64,000 nt of DNA from Azolla caroliniana (lineage: Eukaryota; Polypodiophyta), in contig JBHGNT010000016.1 in assembly GCA_043228905.1 (NCBI GenBank), forward strand, positions 12,152,001-12,216,000. The letters are read 5' to 3'. The notes below the pieces were generated by a model that ran no database searches, was not told where the DNA came from, and saw nothing but the letters and a program-made list of their open reading frames with translations. The stretch's first letter is position 1; each line of letters begins with the position of its first letter. Below are positions 21,536 through 33,900 of the stretch, piece by piece. The position numbers and the translations under genes are program-made.

Positions 21536-22867
21536 TGGAGTCTACTACGATGAGATATTCTTACCAGTAGTCAAAGATGACCACCCACCGACTCCTACTA
21601 GGAGTTGTAGCGATAGAAGATCTTGCGCTTGAGCAGATGGACGTAAAGACGACATTCCTACATGGAGATCTAGAAGAAGACATCTACATGTCTCAACCAA
21701 CAGGCGTCACGACGACGGGGGAGGAAAGACACCTCGTATGTCGATTAAAGAAACGTCTATATGGCTTGAAACAAGTGTCGAGGAAACAAGTGTCGAGGAT
21801 GTGGTACCAGAAGTTTAACTCTTACATTAGGCAACCTAGATACCGCAAAACTGACTCCGACCCATGTATGTATGTTCAGCAATTGGCCGATGAGTCCAAG
21901 ATCTATCTGTTCCTATATGTCGAAGACATGCTAATTGAAGGAAGCAATCAAGTAGAGATCAGAAAGCTGAAGCGGAGCCTTCACGACAAGTTCATGATGA
22001 AGGAACTCAGACAAGCCTGGCACATACTGGGCATGAGGATCGAGCGAAATAGGACGACCAAGAATCTTCGACTCTCCCAGTTCGACTATATCCGGAAGGT
22101 GCTAAAATGCTTCAACATGGAGAATGTGAAGCCAACACCAACACCGCTTCCGGCTTCGATCCAACTATTGGATAGAGAGTCTCATTCAATGGACAAGGAG
22201 AGAGAGTTTAATGGAAAGATGCCCTATGCATCAGCCGCAGGAAGTATCATGTACGCAATGGTGGCGACCCGACTCGACCTAGCCTATGTCGTAGGGGAGT
22301 TCAACTAATACATGTCAAACCCAGGGCGGAAGCATTAGGAGTCCTTCAAGCATATCTTCAGGTACTTGAGATGGATTGAAGATACACAACCGACTTTTGG
22401 TTTGACAACCTCAACCGAAGTTGAAGGCTACACCGATTCCGACTATGCTGGAAATAGAGATAATCGGAAATCGACATCAGGCTACATCTTCACCTATGGT
22501 GATGGTGCAATATCATGGAGGTCGAAACTTCAAGAGTGCACAACTCTATCTACCATAGAAGCCGAGTACATAGCGGTATCGAAAGTAGCAAAGGAAGTGA
22601 TCTGGTTGCACTGACTGTCTGCTAACTTCTCATATAAAAGCAGAAACAACCGGCTATCGCCAACCATCCATTGCTACTCAGGAGTGCAATACATCTTATC
22701 AACAATCCTGTCTACCACGCAAAGACAAAGCAATATTATCACATCCGTGAGCTCATAACCGAGAAGAAGCTCGAAGTCCGGAAAATCAACACCGAGGTGA
22801 ACATTGCTGATTGCTTGACGAAGCCACTCCCAGATCTACACTTCGGAGCACTAAGGATGAAGATGGG
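21536..22867 (+). pseudogene. Copia H2 reverse transcriptase and RNaseH
   Basis: Plus-strand Copia pol lacking everything before the RT. Motifs: VYYDEIFLPVVK (usual YDEVFAPVVK), EQMDVKTTFLHGDLEEDIYM, CRLKKRLYGLKQ (with a short duplication of VSRKQ, 21778-21796), LFLYVEDMLIEG (catalytic YVDD changed to YVED), YASAAGSIMYAMVATR. RNaseH follows with GYTDSDYAGNRDNRKSTSGY, STIEAEYIAV and NPVYHAKTKQYYHIRE. A frameshift lies between 21535 and 21577, and stops lie near 22306, 22336 and 22612. It continues after the solo LTR at 23313. Confidence 0.88.
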
Positions 22868-23312
22868 TATTAGAGACATGTACTAAAGTAAGCATTAGTT
22901 AAAGATAGATCTAGGTAGATAGAAAGAAAGGAGAGAGAGAAAGAAGGGTGCCGATCCACCCGACCACCCCCGAGCGAAGGGATCGAGACAGACTTGAGCC
23001 TCGATCGGCGTCCCATACCACCGCCGTGGCATCGAGTCGTACCTGGTGCTGGCGTGCTCGCTACAAGAGTGAACCCACCACAAGATAGAGTCAACCAACT
23101 CCTGAAATGAGGGTAGCTAGGCCTCTATTTATAGCGATACCCAAGGCCCCCAACCATGTTCACACTTGGCCTAATGGGTCGTGTCGATCTCGAGGATTTA
23201 AAAGTAATCCTCCCCTTCTTTACACTCTCGTTTAACCCTCACACTTATCCATGTGTATAGAATACTATGGTAAATTCTCACCACGGGATATTATATGGTC
23301 ATGCCCGTAACA
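22868..23312 (-). repeat. Solo G2-type LTR, TSD ATGGG
   Basis: 445 bp, TATTAGAG...GCCCGTAACA, about 90% similar by eye to the G2 LTR. Flanked by ATGGG at 22863-22867 and 23313-23317. No internal element sequence. It interrupts the last codons of the H2 Copia RNaseH (reading RMKMG, then LRQATEQKKK after removal). Confidence 0.93.
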
Positions 23313-23539
23313 ATGGGACTACGACAAGCGACCGAGCAGAAAAAAAAGCCGAACGAGGGACAATAGGTAAAACCTAATCGGAACAATTATATCTACACTT
23401 ACTATACCTCTTCCGACTCGGCTGCATGCCGACTGACTTGTAATAGAAATTTAGGATAATCTTGTAATCTAGATTTACGGGGGAGATAACCCCAAAAATT
23501 TGTATACGAAAGAAAGAGTAGTCCTTTTACGGGGGAGTT
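23313..23539 (+). pseudogene. Copia H2 3' end and polypurine tract
   Basis: The short remaining tail of the H2 frame (LRQATEQKKKPNEGQ, stop), then untranslated sequence, then the polypurine tract ACGGGGGAGTT next to the LTR start at 23540. A similar ACGGGGGAG block near 23476 suggests a duplicated tract. Confidence 0.7.
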
Positions 23540-23670
23540 TGTTGGCATAAAAGCCAGACTCCTTCCAATTTGTATCCGTCCTAGTGTGAACTCATCCACA
23601 TAGTTAGGGCTTAGTATATAAGCAATAACCAAATGTTGTAAAGGAGAGCGAGAAACACATTGTATCATGT
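23540..23670 (+). repeat. Copia H2 3' LTR, first part
   Basis: Begins TGTTGGCATAAAAG directly after the polypurine tract. Cut at 23670 by G3; continues at 36169. Contains the TATA-like TAGTATATAAGC near 23610. Confidence 0.75.
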
Positions 23671-24175
23671 TGTTGTCCATGGGCTTGGAAAGTAAATTAG
23701 GAAATAAAAGGCCGCCGGTAGGTAGAAAAGTTAGTAAGGAAGTTGGTAAACAAAACGCAACCAAGTCTGAGCCTTACAATCAGCCGAGGTTGCAACCCTA
23801 GGTAGTAAAAGGCTATATAAACCAAGACCTTTGTACCTTGGAGGGGGGGATAGATAGATACTCTTAGGGAAATTATAGCTGATGAGTCCTTAGCACTACA
23901 TAGCTTTATTCCGGCCCAGGGCCGCGTACTGTAACCAAGGAAGGAAATCTCGATTTAATATATAACTCTTGCTGTTCTTCTTATTCGGTGATCTTTTCGT
24001 AATCATAAGTTTAAGCTATGCGCATGGTAAACAGTAATTGGTTGTGACTAGTATAATCTTCCTCCCCCATTTCCAAACTCAATCTCTGTTGAGAAGTAGT
24101 CTTCACATACCATGACACTTGATACCGATAGCCTCAGGGTTCATCGAAGGTGTTTATTCCAAGGAAGAGATAACA
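23671..24175 (+). repeat. G3 5' LTR
   Basis: TGTTGTCCATGGG...GAGATAACA. TATA-like GGCTATATAAACC near 23811. The same LTR in reverse is at 10238-10749. Confidence 0.9.
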
Positions 24176-24360
24176 CAATTTGGCATGCCCGGGTACAACT
24201 ATAAGGTCACAGTGAACTACGTAGGAGGCAACCCTTAGCCACCATTACAACGCCCAATTGCCTCACGCAGTTGCAATCCTCTACACCTGACACGCAGTCG
24301 CGAGTGGATTCAACACTGATTTGCCCGTCAAGCCCTTAACTGAACACCTGGATCTCGACA

Positions 24361-25700
24361 GCATGCCTTACCCTTACCCGCAATATATCTATGGCCCCGA
24401 CGTAGAATCACACATCCATGCATTCATGTCTACATGGTAAGCCAACCATTTGACGCAGCGGCTCACTGTTGCCGAGAACGAGTCTTCCAAAATCGCGGAA
24501 TTCACACTATCCCTCGATGGACCGGCCGCTCGCTGGTATTCTCACCTCGACCTGGGGGAGTTCGCAACGTTCCAAGATGTTCGCACTCAATTCCTCGAGC
24601 TTTTTCATCACGAAGTGCCGAATCGAGAACTGCTCTGTCAATTTTTTACCATTAACCAAGAACCCTAAGAGATAGTTGCCTAGTTCACGATTCGTTTTAA
24701 GGATCTTTACCGCCAGCTCGCCTAGGATGTCTCCGCACACGACATCCCGAATACCTTCCTCGCCGGCCTACGGGAACCTCTGCAGACAACCTCGCACTAA
24801 TCGACTTCTCCCAACAAACAATCGAGTAGGTAATTGCACATGTCATCGCAATCGATCGGACACAACACAACACAACTTTTTCCATGGGCTCACTGCAAAT
24901 CACTCTCCCTCCACAGGAGGACCACCGCTTCCGACAGGCTCTCCAATGCACGGCCTACTTGGGCTTTGGCCATTTAGCCATTGAGTGCCCTCACCGCCCT
25001 CATTGCCCAATCTACCATTCCCAGTTACATACGGTCGAACAATGTGAATACAATTTGCTCAACCGAACGACAACCGCCCCAGTTCGCCAGATCGAGCCTC
25101 GAAACAGTTACTCACACTAGGACGAGCGTCAATCCTACCATAATAGGGATAATGAGCTTCCATGATCATTGGATCGTCAACGATGGGACGACGATTACTG
25201 CTGCAATGACGACTGACATCGAGCCGACAACCGAAGGCGATCGGACGATGGCCATGATCGATATCGTGATGATCACTATCGAGCCAACGATGATTATGAC
25301 CGATACGATGACGACTGGGATGACCACTATGAACCGCGTTATTCACCAAACGATCATTGTAACTCCCATCAAGGTTCGCGAAATAATCAACAGCACTATG
25401 ACAATCGTCGCCAAGAACCTCCTCACTCCGAACCGCGTAGGTCCCTTCCCCACAATGAGCTGAGGAACAACGCGCCCCATGAACGGCCTTACACCTGGCC
25501 TACACGAGAGCCCAGGAATTGCTCACACTCTCCCCTATAGAATGATCGAAGAGAGACAAGCATCTCGATGTCGGTCACCTATTTCAAATGTAACCAAACA
25601 AGCCATTACGCTATCCAATGCCCAACCAATGACCGAGATAAGACACCGGCCGTGAATAGTATCAGGGCTGACGTTCAAAAGGTCACCACACATAGTAAAA
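24361..25700 (+). pseudogene. G3 gag
   Basis: Begins MPYPYPQYIYGPD (24362). Gag core: EFTLSLDGPAARWYSHLDLG, FATFQDVRTQFLELFHHEV, LCQFFTINQEP, DVSAHDIPNTFLAGLREPL. Two zinc-knuckle-like motifs follow (GFGHLAIECPHRPHC near 24960 and FKCNQTSHYAIQCP near 25590), separated by an Asp/Arg/Tyr/His-rich low-complexity segment (DDGHDRYRDDHY, about 25170-25380). At least five in-frame stops occur where CAA or CAG would fit (for example before ANHL, EIVA, FTIRF, DVSAHD and VIAHV), a cytosine-deamination pattern. Confidence 0.8.
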
Positions 25701-25939
25701 CCTAGTCAACCCAATGGCAAATACAACACGAAGTCAGACAAGCTGCCAACGAATGGATCGACAATGCCAACAAATCCAACGTCGATTGGATGGAGACCGA
25801 GATGTAGGATATCACTATCAGGGCACCACAGTCCACACAACCATCCAACTTGGCCGAAGATGACCAGTTGTGGGACACTCTCACCAGCTCACGGATATCG
25901 CAGCCATTACATAAGCTGCTACCACTCATGCCATGATTT

Positions 25940-27663
25940 AGAGATACATTGGCTACGTTAACCTCCGATACGAAATCCACAACACTCCCTGTTCACCTGG
26001 CCAAGCTAGGGACGGGACCACCTCTCATGGATTTCCAGAACCCCGCCGTGACAATCATCATCAAGGGACGCGACCTTCACGGTTGCATCATCAATGGAGG
26101 CTCCGGTGTTAACGTAATCAGCAAGGCCACATGCCAAAATCTCGGTCTTACCCAATGAGAACCATGCCCCTTCTGGCTCGGGATGGCCGATACTCGATCG
26201 GTTCGCCCAATAGACTTAATCGGCCATCTCGACTTCATGCTAGGGGGCCATATGTTCACTATATCAGCAGTAGTCTTACGCCTCGAAGCCCCGGGGGCAT
26301 ACACAATGCTTCTTGGTCGTCCTTGGTTGCAAACAACCAACATTAAGCAACATTGGCAGCGCAACATGATCTCGTTTTGTCGAGGAAAGGCTAAGGTACG
26401 GCTAATAACGGAGGAACGTCTTCCCACGCCCCAAAACACCACTCCCTTATACACGGAAGGCGTGCACATGCTCGGCGGACTTGCAGAAGAGGAAGTGGAT
26501 CACTTCCTGGAAGAACATCCCACGATCATACCCCTCTTTGAAATAGACGTCATCTCGGCTATCAGCTCACCCGTGGCCGAGGTTGTCACAGAGGAATCAC
26601 TCCCTCAAGCCGGCCAGATACATCGACAATTGCTGAGTTACGCCACGCTCGTGACACATTTTGAACGGGAACTCGCTATCTACCAACGAGTCAAGATATC
26701 CACACTTGAGTCACTCAACCTTGGTTCCGACGAAAACCCGCGAACTCTAAAAATCGCCAACAACTTAGCGCCCGACGAACGGTTCGCACTAATACGGCTA
26801 CTTACAGAATACCAAGATGTATTCTCCTGGTCCTACACTGACATGAAGGGATTGGATCCCCAATATTACCAACACCAAAACGACGCTCGGTTGGGGCAGC
26901 AACGAGGTTATCGCAAGAATCCCAACTACGCAGCTAAAGTCAAAGAAGAGATCGATAAACTTCTCCGGGTAGGTTTCATACGACAAGTGAAAAGGGCCAC
27001 ATGGTTAAGCCCCATCGTCGTTGTCCCCAAGAAAAACGGGCAAATCCGAGTCTGCGTTGATTACCGTAAACGCAATGCCACGACGGTCACGAACACTTTC
27101 ACTCCCATTCACGGATAGTGTACTCGACACGGTGGCTGGCCACAATGCTACAGTTTTTTAGATGGATTCAGCGACTATAATCAAATCTGTATGCACCCAG
27201 ATGATCAAGGGAAAATGACATTTGTCATGGAATGGGGCGTCTTCATGGCCGAAGTTTAATCATGTTCGGCTTAAAAATGGCACCGGCTACGTTTCAACAA
27301 ATTATCACCGAGATCTTCGACGAATATATTTCGGGGTTCATGCAAGTCTTCGTCGACAACTTCGCCATATATGGCCAACAACTCGAACACCTGGCCCAGT
27401 CACGCTTCTGTCTTGATCGATGTCGCCAAGCTCGGCTGAGCGTACCTAGCAAAATGTGCATTTTTTGTGATAAGCGACAACCTCCTCGATCACATCGTCA
27501 GTGAGGAAGGAATCGCCAAGGATCCCGACAAGGTACAAGTCATCATGAATGCTCCTGCACCCTATACCGCTAAGGCCCTTAGCCCATTTTTGGGCCAAAC
27601 TAGAGCGCATAGCCGGATGTTACGACACTTGGCCGATTTTGCGACTCGAGCAACCCAGACACG
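25940..27663 (+). pseudogene. G3 protease and partial reverse transcriptase
   Basis: Aspartic protease: IIKGRDLHGCIINGGSGVNV (25 kb family norm DGGSG; the catalytic Asp is Asn here) and AYTMLLGRPWLQ. RT: RQVKRATWLSPIVVVPKKNG, RVCVDYRKRNATTV, then after a stop at 27117 and frameshifts MFGLKMAPATFQQIITEIFD and FVDNFAIYGQ (the second Asp of the FVDD site is Asn). It ends after LRHLADFAT at about 27650, where RNaseH and integrase should follow; instead the extra ORF begins. Confidence 0.85.
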
Positions 27664-30085
27664 ATGACTAACAACATCATTCACTCCGTGTTAGACCTCC
27701 AGCACAATGGAGAACACGATGTCGAGGTCCTACCTCACACTATCCTCAAAGACTACTTCGGTTTATACTTGGTTTCTGGGAAGGCGTATCCTAGGTACAG
27801 AGGATCAAACAAGTTCTTTGGTGAAATCACTCAGATATTGATGGAATATGCCTTTGCGTATACAAACCCCACTAGCATGCCGCAAAAGAAGGCCGCCATC
27901 ATCATCAAGGCGTACCAAGGCGGGACCATGGACTAGGGAATCCTCATCGGCGAAGAAGTGTGACCGGCTTTGGGGTCCTTTCAATCTGGTAAGTGTTTTT
28001 TACCCGTACTGGCACAATACCTCAAGTTTCTATACCCACACCCCACGATTTCTCCTCGGTGTGCCCCCACATCTCCGACACCACCACCAAAAATGCGAAA
28101 ACAAAGGTCCTTGACGTTGAACCACGTCGAATGGGACGATGCCCCTAAGACGACTATCGAGGATGTCACCATACGGCAAAAGCCACCAAGCGTATCGGTG
28201 ACCTCACCACGGCAGAGCCCTCGCTCAACCAACCAGCAACCCTCGGGAGTACGGCCACCACGAATAAACTAGGCCGAGGTCGTGACACCAAACGCACTAG
28301 GGTCTCAGGACCCCCCGAAGAAGAAAATACTCCTAAATTACGAAACGACAGAAACCCCCGGGGGTAACTAACAATTCCAATCAAAGGAAGCACGTCCAAC
28401 TCCCGTAATCTCCACGACCACCACTGAAGTAGGGACCTCATCCCTCATCGGCAAAATCGAGCATGGGCAAACCACCCAAATATCGGAGGATGAAGTATTG
28501 GGTTAAAAGGACCTCCCCTTGGAGGCATATGAGCTCAGTGCTTTACTTCGGCTCGACACCACGTACGAATTGATGGACTTCCTTGTGCGCGCCCAAGTAG
28601 CTGCAACAACACGTATGGCTGAGGAGCAAAGATGAGTCAACGTGCCCTCATGGGAGAACTCGAACCTCACGAGGATCAAGCTCTGCAAAAGATCGGGCGG
28701 AAGAAGTAGGCAAAGAGCCCTCCTTTGCTCATGGAACGACTAGATTTAAACATGGCCCTAGTGGAGGCGTACCGGGATTTGGACCGCATGACTCGCAAGG
28801 CCAAACAAATGGCACGATGCAGCAAAACGGCCCAGAAGTAAGCAGAACGGGCTATCGAGCTGTGGCAGGCTTCCGAGCAAAGAATCATGGTGTTGGAGTA
28901 GCAACTTCACGACTGCCAACCCTTAGGCCTCCCACCTCCTAGCAGCAACTCCCACCACCCCCTCCACAAAACCCGATATCACATGTTGTAGAAACTGGAA
29001 CACAAATAGACGACACGGCCCACCCTGTGGTAACCATCGTGAAAGCATCGATGATGAGGGATTCGGTACAACATCCTATCGTCACGACTACTGAGAAATC
29101 TACAGAGACAGACAGGGCACCCCATCCCTAGACCATGGAAGCTTCTACTCAAACTGAACCTCCCTCACGAATCTACGAGGAAAGCTCAAAAGAGAACTGC
29201 GGGAACAAGCCGCAGAACGTGAAGCTGACCTCAAATGAGAACTCGAAATCTTAACAGTAAAGGAAACCAACCTCCAATCCACTTGCGAACACATTATTCG
29301 CTAATTCCAGCAAGAAGGCTAGACAATAAGGGAAGAATTGGAAGTCTGCCGTGCTCAACTCGGTATGGCCGAAACCAGAATCAAGGCATTGGTCGCCAAG
29401 CATTGGTCGCCAAGCATTGATAGCGGTTTAACAGTAAGATCGAGGAAACACTAGCCCGCGCATGGCAGGAGTGGTCGGCCCAAGCCGCTGAGCTACAAGT
29501 ATTGCGCGCGGATGCCGAGAATCGACGGAAGGAGGGCCGAGGATTTTACAAGATGGATGAGAACAACATCCAACTCCTCTGTGAAGACTTGACCGAGGAA
29601 TTCCATGCCTTAGCAAAGTCTCACACCACGGCAATCGAACAACTCCTCGAAGACTTTAACGATGATCATATGTTGTTTCGCATAGACGCCAAGGCTTATG
29701 AAGAAGACCGCTTAACCACCAAAAATCAAACCTCCACGGCCAAACTCCCACGACGGATGAAACAGAACTAGCGCTGGCCACAACATATACCATTGAAGCA
29801 CGCCAAGAGGGATCCGCCCTTGTAAACACCAACCCCACACCAAAATGACAAACCGAGAATACAATCTTGCCCGAGCCAGAACAAATAGGCGATACTCAAC
29901 GAGAAGCCACGACTACACTACACTCGGCAGAAATCTCCCTTTCACCAACTCTACCTCCGCCACCAGTTCCAAACTCAATGAACGTGGCCACATCTGAGGT
30001 TCCCCGTTCAGATCAAAACGATTAACGACACGCCCCCAAGGATATCCTCAGCATACTGGAAGAAGATGAAAAGAACCAATAGCCG
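27664..30085 (+). pseudogene. Extra ORF downstream of pol in G3, unknown function
   Basis: Counterpart of 10860-13470 (minus) in G1. The first 90 codons are open (MTNNIIHSVLDLQHNGEHDV, DYFGLYLVSGKAYPRYRG, FAYTNPTSMPQKKAAIIIKA). Then VEWDDAPKTTIEDVTI, a PPKKK motif near 28315, SSLIGKIEHGQTTQIS, and from about 29160 to 29720 a region with strong coiled-coil character (EELEVCRAQLGMAETRIKAL, LARAWQEWSAQAAELQVLRA, LTEEFHALAKSHTTAIEQL). A Pro/Ser/Thr-rich tail precedes the LTR. Numerous stops. I do not recognise the family. Confidence 0.7.
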
Positions 30086-30192
30086 TACTTGTATAAAGGG
30101 CATTTTGGTAATTTTGGCGCAATTAATTTTGTATCCTACCTTCTATAATCGTGGGTTTGACGGGCAAGGCCCTGTCCCACGGGCGTGCCAGG

Positions 30193-30282
30193 TGTTGTCC
30201 ATGGGCTAGAAAAGTAAATTAGGAAATAAAAGGCCACCGGTAGGTAGAAAAATAAGGAAGTTGGTAAACAAAACGTAGTCGA
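30193..30282 (+). repeat. G3 3' LTR, first part
   Basis: First 90 bp (TGTTGTCCATGGGC...), cut by C1 at 30282/30283 and duplicated GTCGA (30278-30282). Continues at 35748. Confidence 0.9.
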
Positions 30283-30970
30283 TGTTGCACACGGTGCTCG
30301 GCCACAACCGAGGAATAGGATCAACTCACAGAAAACGGGAAATACAAAGTGCACGAAGACAATAGAGAGAAGAGTACACAGGATGTTTTACGTGGAAAAC
30401 CCTAAATGGGAAAAACCACGGGAGTCCCCGAACTCCAACTATCACTATGCGTAGGGAATGTACAATGGCGAGCTGCAAGGCGACGACCTTGAGCTCGCTG
30501 TCCTCGCCACAGGCGGCGGTAATACACAGAGGCAACGACCTCTTCGTCTCTCTCTCTCTCTCTCTCACTCTCTCTCGGCTGCTCTCACTCTCTCTCACTC
30601 TCGGTGAGAAACAAGAAAAATGAGCAACAACAACAAACTGTTTGCCCTAAGTCATATTTATACACATATGACTTTCGGGCTATTTACAAATATAGCCTCA
30701 AGGGCCCTTGGCAAACATATTCACAAATATGTCCCCGCATCCGGATCTCTCTCCGGGTACATACGTCATCCGGCTCCGTAACCGGGGTCTTCATCATCCG
30801 GATCCGTAGCCGGGTACTCTTCATCCGGCTTCATGCCGGGTACTCTTCACTTCCGGTGAGTGCTCTCACCGGGCCTGTATCTTCATCCGGTTCCGTAACC
30901 GTAACCGGGCTTGCCGTCATTCATTTCCGGACATCCGACCATCCCATCCGGAGGGACCGTAATCCCAACA
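30283..30970 (-). repeat. C1 3' LTR
   Basis: TGTTGCACACGG...TAATCCCAACA on the plus strand. Rich in CCGG/CCGGG blocks (30720-30960) and with a (CT)n tract at about 30548-30600. The polypurine tract (AAGGGGGAGTT on the minus strand) adjoins at 30971-30981. Confidence 0.94.
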
Positions 30971-30980
30971 AACTCCCCCT

Positions 30981-33900
30981 TCACTTCGGCATGGGATGTC
31001 TCTCCAATCCGATCCTCTTCCGGCATGCTTCCAGCTTGTCGGGTGTGAGCACCTTAGTCAGCATATCCGACCCGTTCTCGTCCGTGTGGATCTTCGTCAG
31101 CACGAACTCCTTGTCTTCTATCCTTTCCCGGATCCAGTGATATCTTCGCTGGATGTGCTTCGTCCGGGAGTGATAGGCCGCGTTCTTCGCAAGGTGGATG
31201 GCACTCTGACTGTCGCAGTAGAGTCGGTACTCCTCCTGCTGGATACCGAGCTCTCTAATGAAGTCCTTCATCCATATTATTTCCTTGCCGGCTTCAACAG
31301 CCGCCATGTACTCCGCCTCCGTGGTTGACAACGCAACCGTCTTCTGCAGCCTCGACTGCCATGAAACAGCTCCCCCTGCATACGTCATCACATACCCTGA
31401 TGTGGACCGGCTGGTATCTGCATCAGCCGACATATCCGAATCGGTAAAGCCGTCGAGTTCGGGCTTACCGGAGCCGAATCGGAGGCACACGTTTGCCGTG
31501 CCCTTCAGGTATCGGAGTATCCACTTGGCCGCGTTCCAATGCTCTTTGCCGGGGTTGCTCATGTACCGGCTCACCACTCCGACTGCATATCCTATGTCCG
31601 GTCGGGTGCACACCATTGCGTACATCAAGCTCCCGACGGCAGAGGCATATGGTACTTTCATCATGTCCTCCTTCTCAGCCTTTGTCTTGGGGCTTTGCTT
31701 GCTGGACAGCTTGCAGTTTGTCGGGAGTGTTGACCCGACCGGTCTTGCCTCCGACATGTTGAACCGGTGAAGCACCTTTGTCATGTACTTCTCCTGTGAC
31801 AGCCACAACTGCTTCTTCTTCCGGTCCCGGATGATGTGCATCCCTAGTATTTGCCTCGCCGGACCCATGTCTTTCATTGAGAAGGTTCGGTGAAGTGCCT
31901 TCTTCAGCATCCGTATCTTGACCTGGTCTCGTCCGACGATCAACATGTCGTCCACGTACAGGAGGAGTATTAGAAAGTCTCCTCCTTCGAACTTCTTCAC
32001 AAACACGCAGTGGTCGGACTGCGTTTTGAGGTACCCTTCGTCGGTCATGAAAGAGTCAAACTTTCGGTACCACTGCCGGGGAGCCTGCTTCAAACCATAA
32101 AGGCTCTTCTTCAACCGGCATACCAAGTGCTCCTTCTCTTTCTTCTCGAATCCTTCCGGTTGCTGCATGTAGATCTCTTCTTCGAGGTCACCGTGAAGGA
32201 ATGCCGTCTTCACGTCCATTTGTTCTACCTCGAGGTCCATGCTTGCCGCTATGCTCAGCACCGTCCGGATGGAGGTCATCTTCACTACCGGGGCAAACAT
32301 CTCGTCGAAGTCGACACCCTTCTTCTGCTGAAACCCCTTCACCACGATCCTGGCTTTGTATCTCGGGGGGTTTCCGGCATCTCCCGGTTTCAGCTTGAAC
32401 ACCCACTTGTTACGGAGTGCCCGTTTTCCTTTCGGCAACTCCACAAGTTCATATGTGTGGTTCTCATGCAGGGAATCCATCTCCTCCTGCATGGCACTTA
32501 ACCACCTGCGGCTATGGGTGTCATGCTTCGCTTCTTCAAAGCTCTCCGGCTCCCCCTCGTCGGTTAGCAGCACGTGCTCTGGTTCCGGAAATCTCCGGGG
32601 GGCCCTTCTCTCTCTTAGAGGATATCTCTGTTCCGGAGCTTCGGTAACCGGTTCTTCCGATTCTTCTTCATCCGAATCCATTTCGGGATCGGGGCCGGTT
32701 CCGGTATCATTTTCATCTTCTTCGGCCGGTTCTGTTTCTTCACCGTCTTCGGCCGGATCTTCGAGTGTTAACCGGTCCCTTGCCGGTCGGGATTGCTCCT
32801 CGTAGAGTTTATCCTCTCCGGTCGACTTGGAGCTCTTCATCTTCTTCTCCGACTCCCAGTCGCCGAGTGTCTTGTTCTCCATGAAGATGATATCGCGACT
32901 CCGGAATATCTTCTTGTCGACCGGGTCCCATACTCGGTAGCCAAACTCGTCGTCGCCGTAACCGAGGAATATGCATGGCCGGGTCTTTGGATCTAGCTTT
33001 CCTCTCCGGTCCTTTACCACATGCACATATGTGAGACACCCGAATACCTTCAGGTGCCGGTAGGACACTTCCTTACCGGTCCACACTCTCTGTGGCGTGT
33101 CTCCATCCAGGGGTACTGAGGGTGATCTATTTATCACATATGTCGCCGTCGACTTTGCCTCAGCCCAAAATCCCTTGGGTAATTTCGCATGTGCCAACAT
33201 ACTCCGGACCCTCTCCGTTATGGTCCGGTTCATCCTCTCGGCCAGCCCGTTCAGTTCCGGCGTCTTCGGCACAGTAAACTCGAGCCGGATTCCCTTCGAG
33301 CGACAGTACTCTGTGAACTGCCCCCGGTATTCCCCTCCGTTATCCGCTCGTATCGCTTTCAGCTTCTTGCCGGATTCTCTTTCCACTCTCGCGTGGAGTT
33401 CTTTGAAGACGGACAATACTTGGTCCTTTGTCTTCAACGGTGCCGTCCACAGCTTCCGGCTGTGGTCATCTATGAATGTTACGAAGTACTGGGCTCCGCC
33501 ATGTGACTTCGTTTCTACCTGACACACATCAGTGTGTACCAACTCCAATGGTACACTACGTCTCATCGGTGGTCTTGAGCGGAAAGAGGTCCGGTTTTGC
33601 TTACCGGCCAGACAATCGGTACACTTCTCCAGGTGCACATGCTTCACTGGAATGAGGTTGTCATCTGCAAGCCTCTTCATCCCCTTCTCACTCATGTGGC
33701 ACAGTCTCTTGTGCCATAGCTCACCGGCAGTGTCGGCTGCCACGTTCAGCTCTTCCGGACATAACCGGGCATTCATCAGGTACAACGTGTTAACTTTCCG
33801 GGCCCGAGCCACTATCAGACTCCCCTTGCTGAACTTCATTACGCCGTTCCGGATGCTACCCGTGTAGCCTTCATCGTCTAGCCTCCCGGCCGAAATCAGG

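Noticed and set aside
30540-30602. CT-rich tract as a regulatory microsatellite
   Set aside because: It lies in the C1 LTR, and its length difference between the two LTRs fits ordinary slippage or indel.
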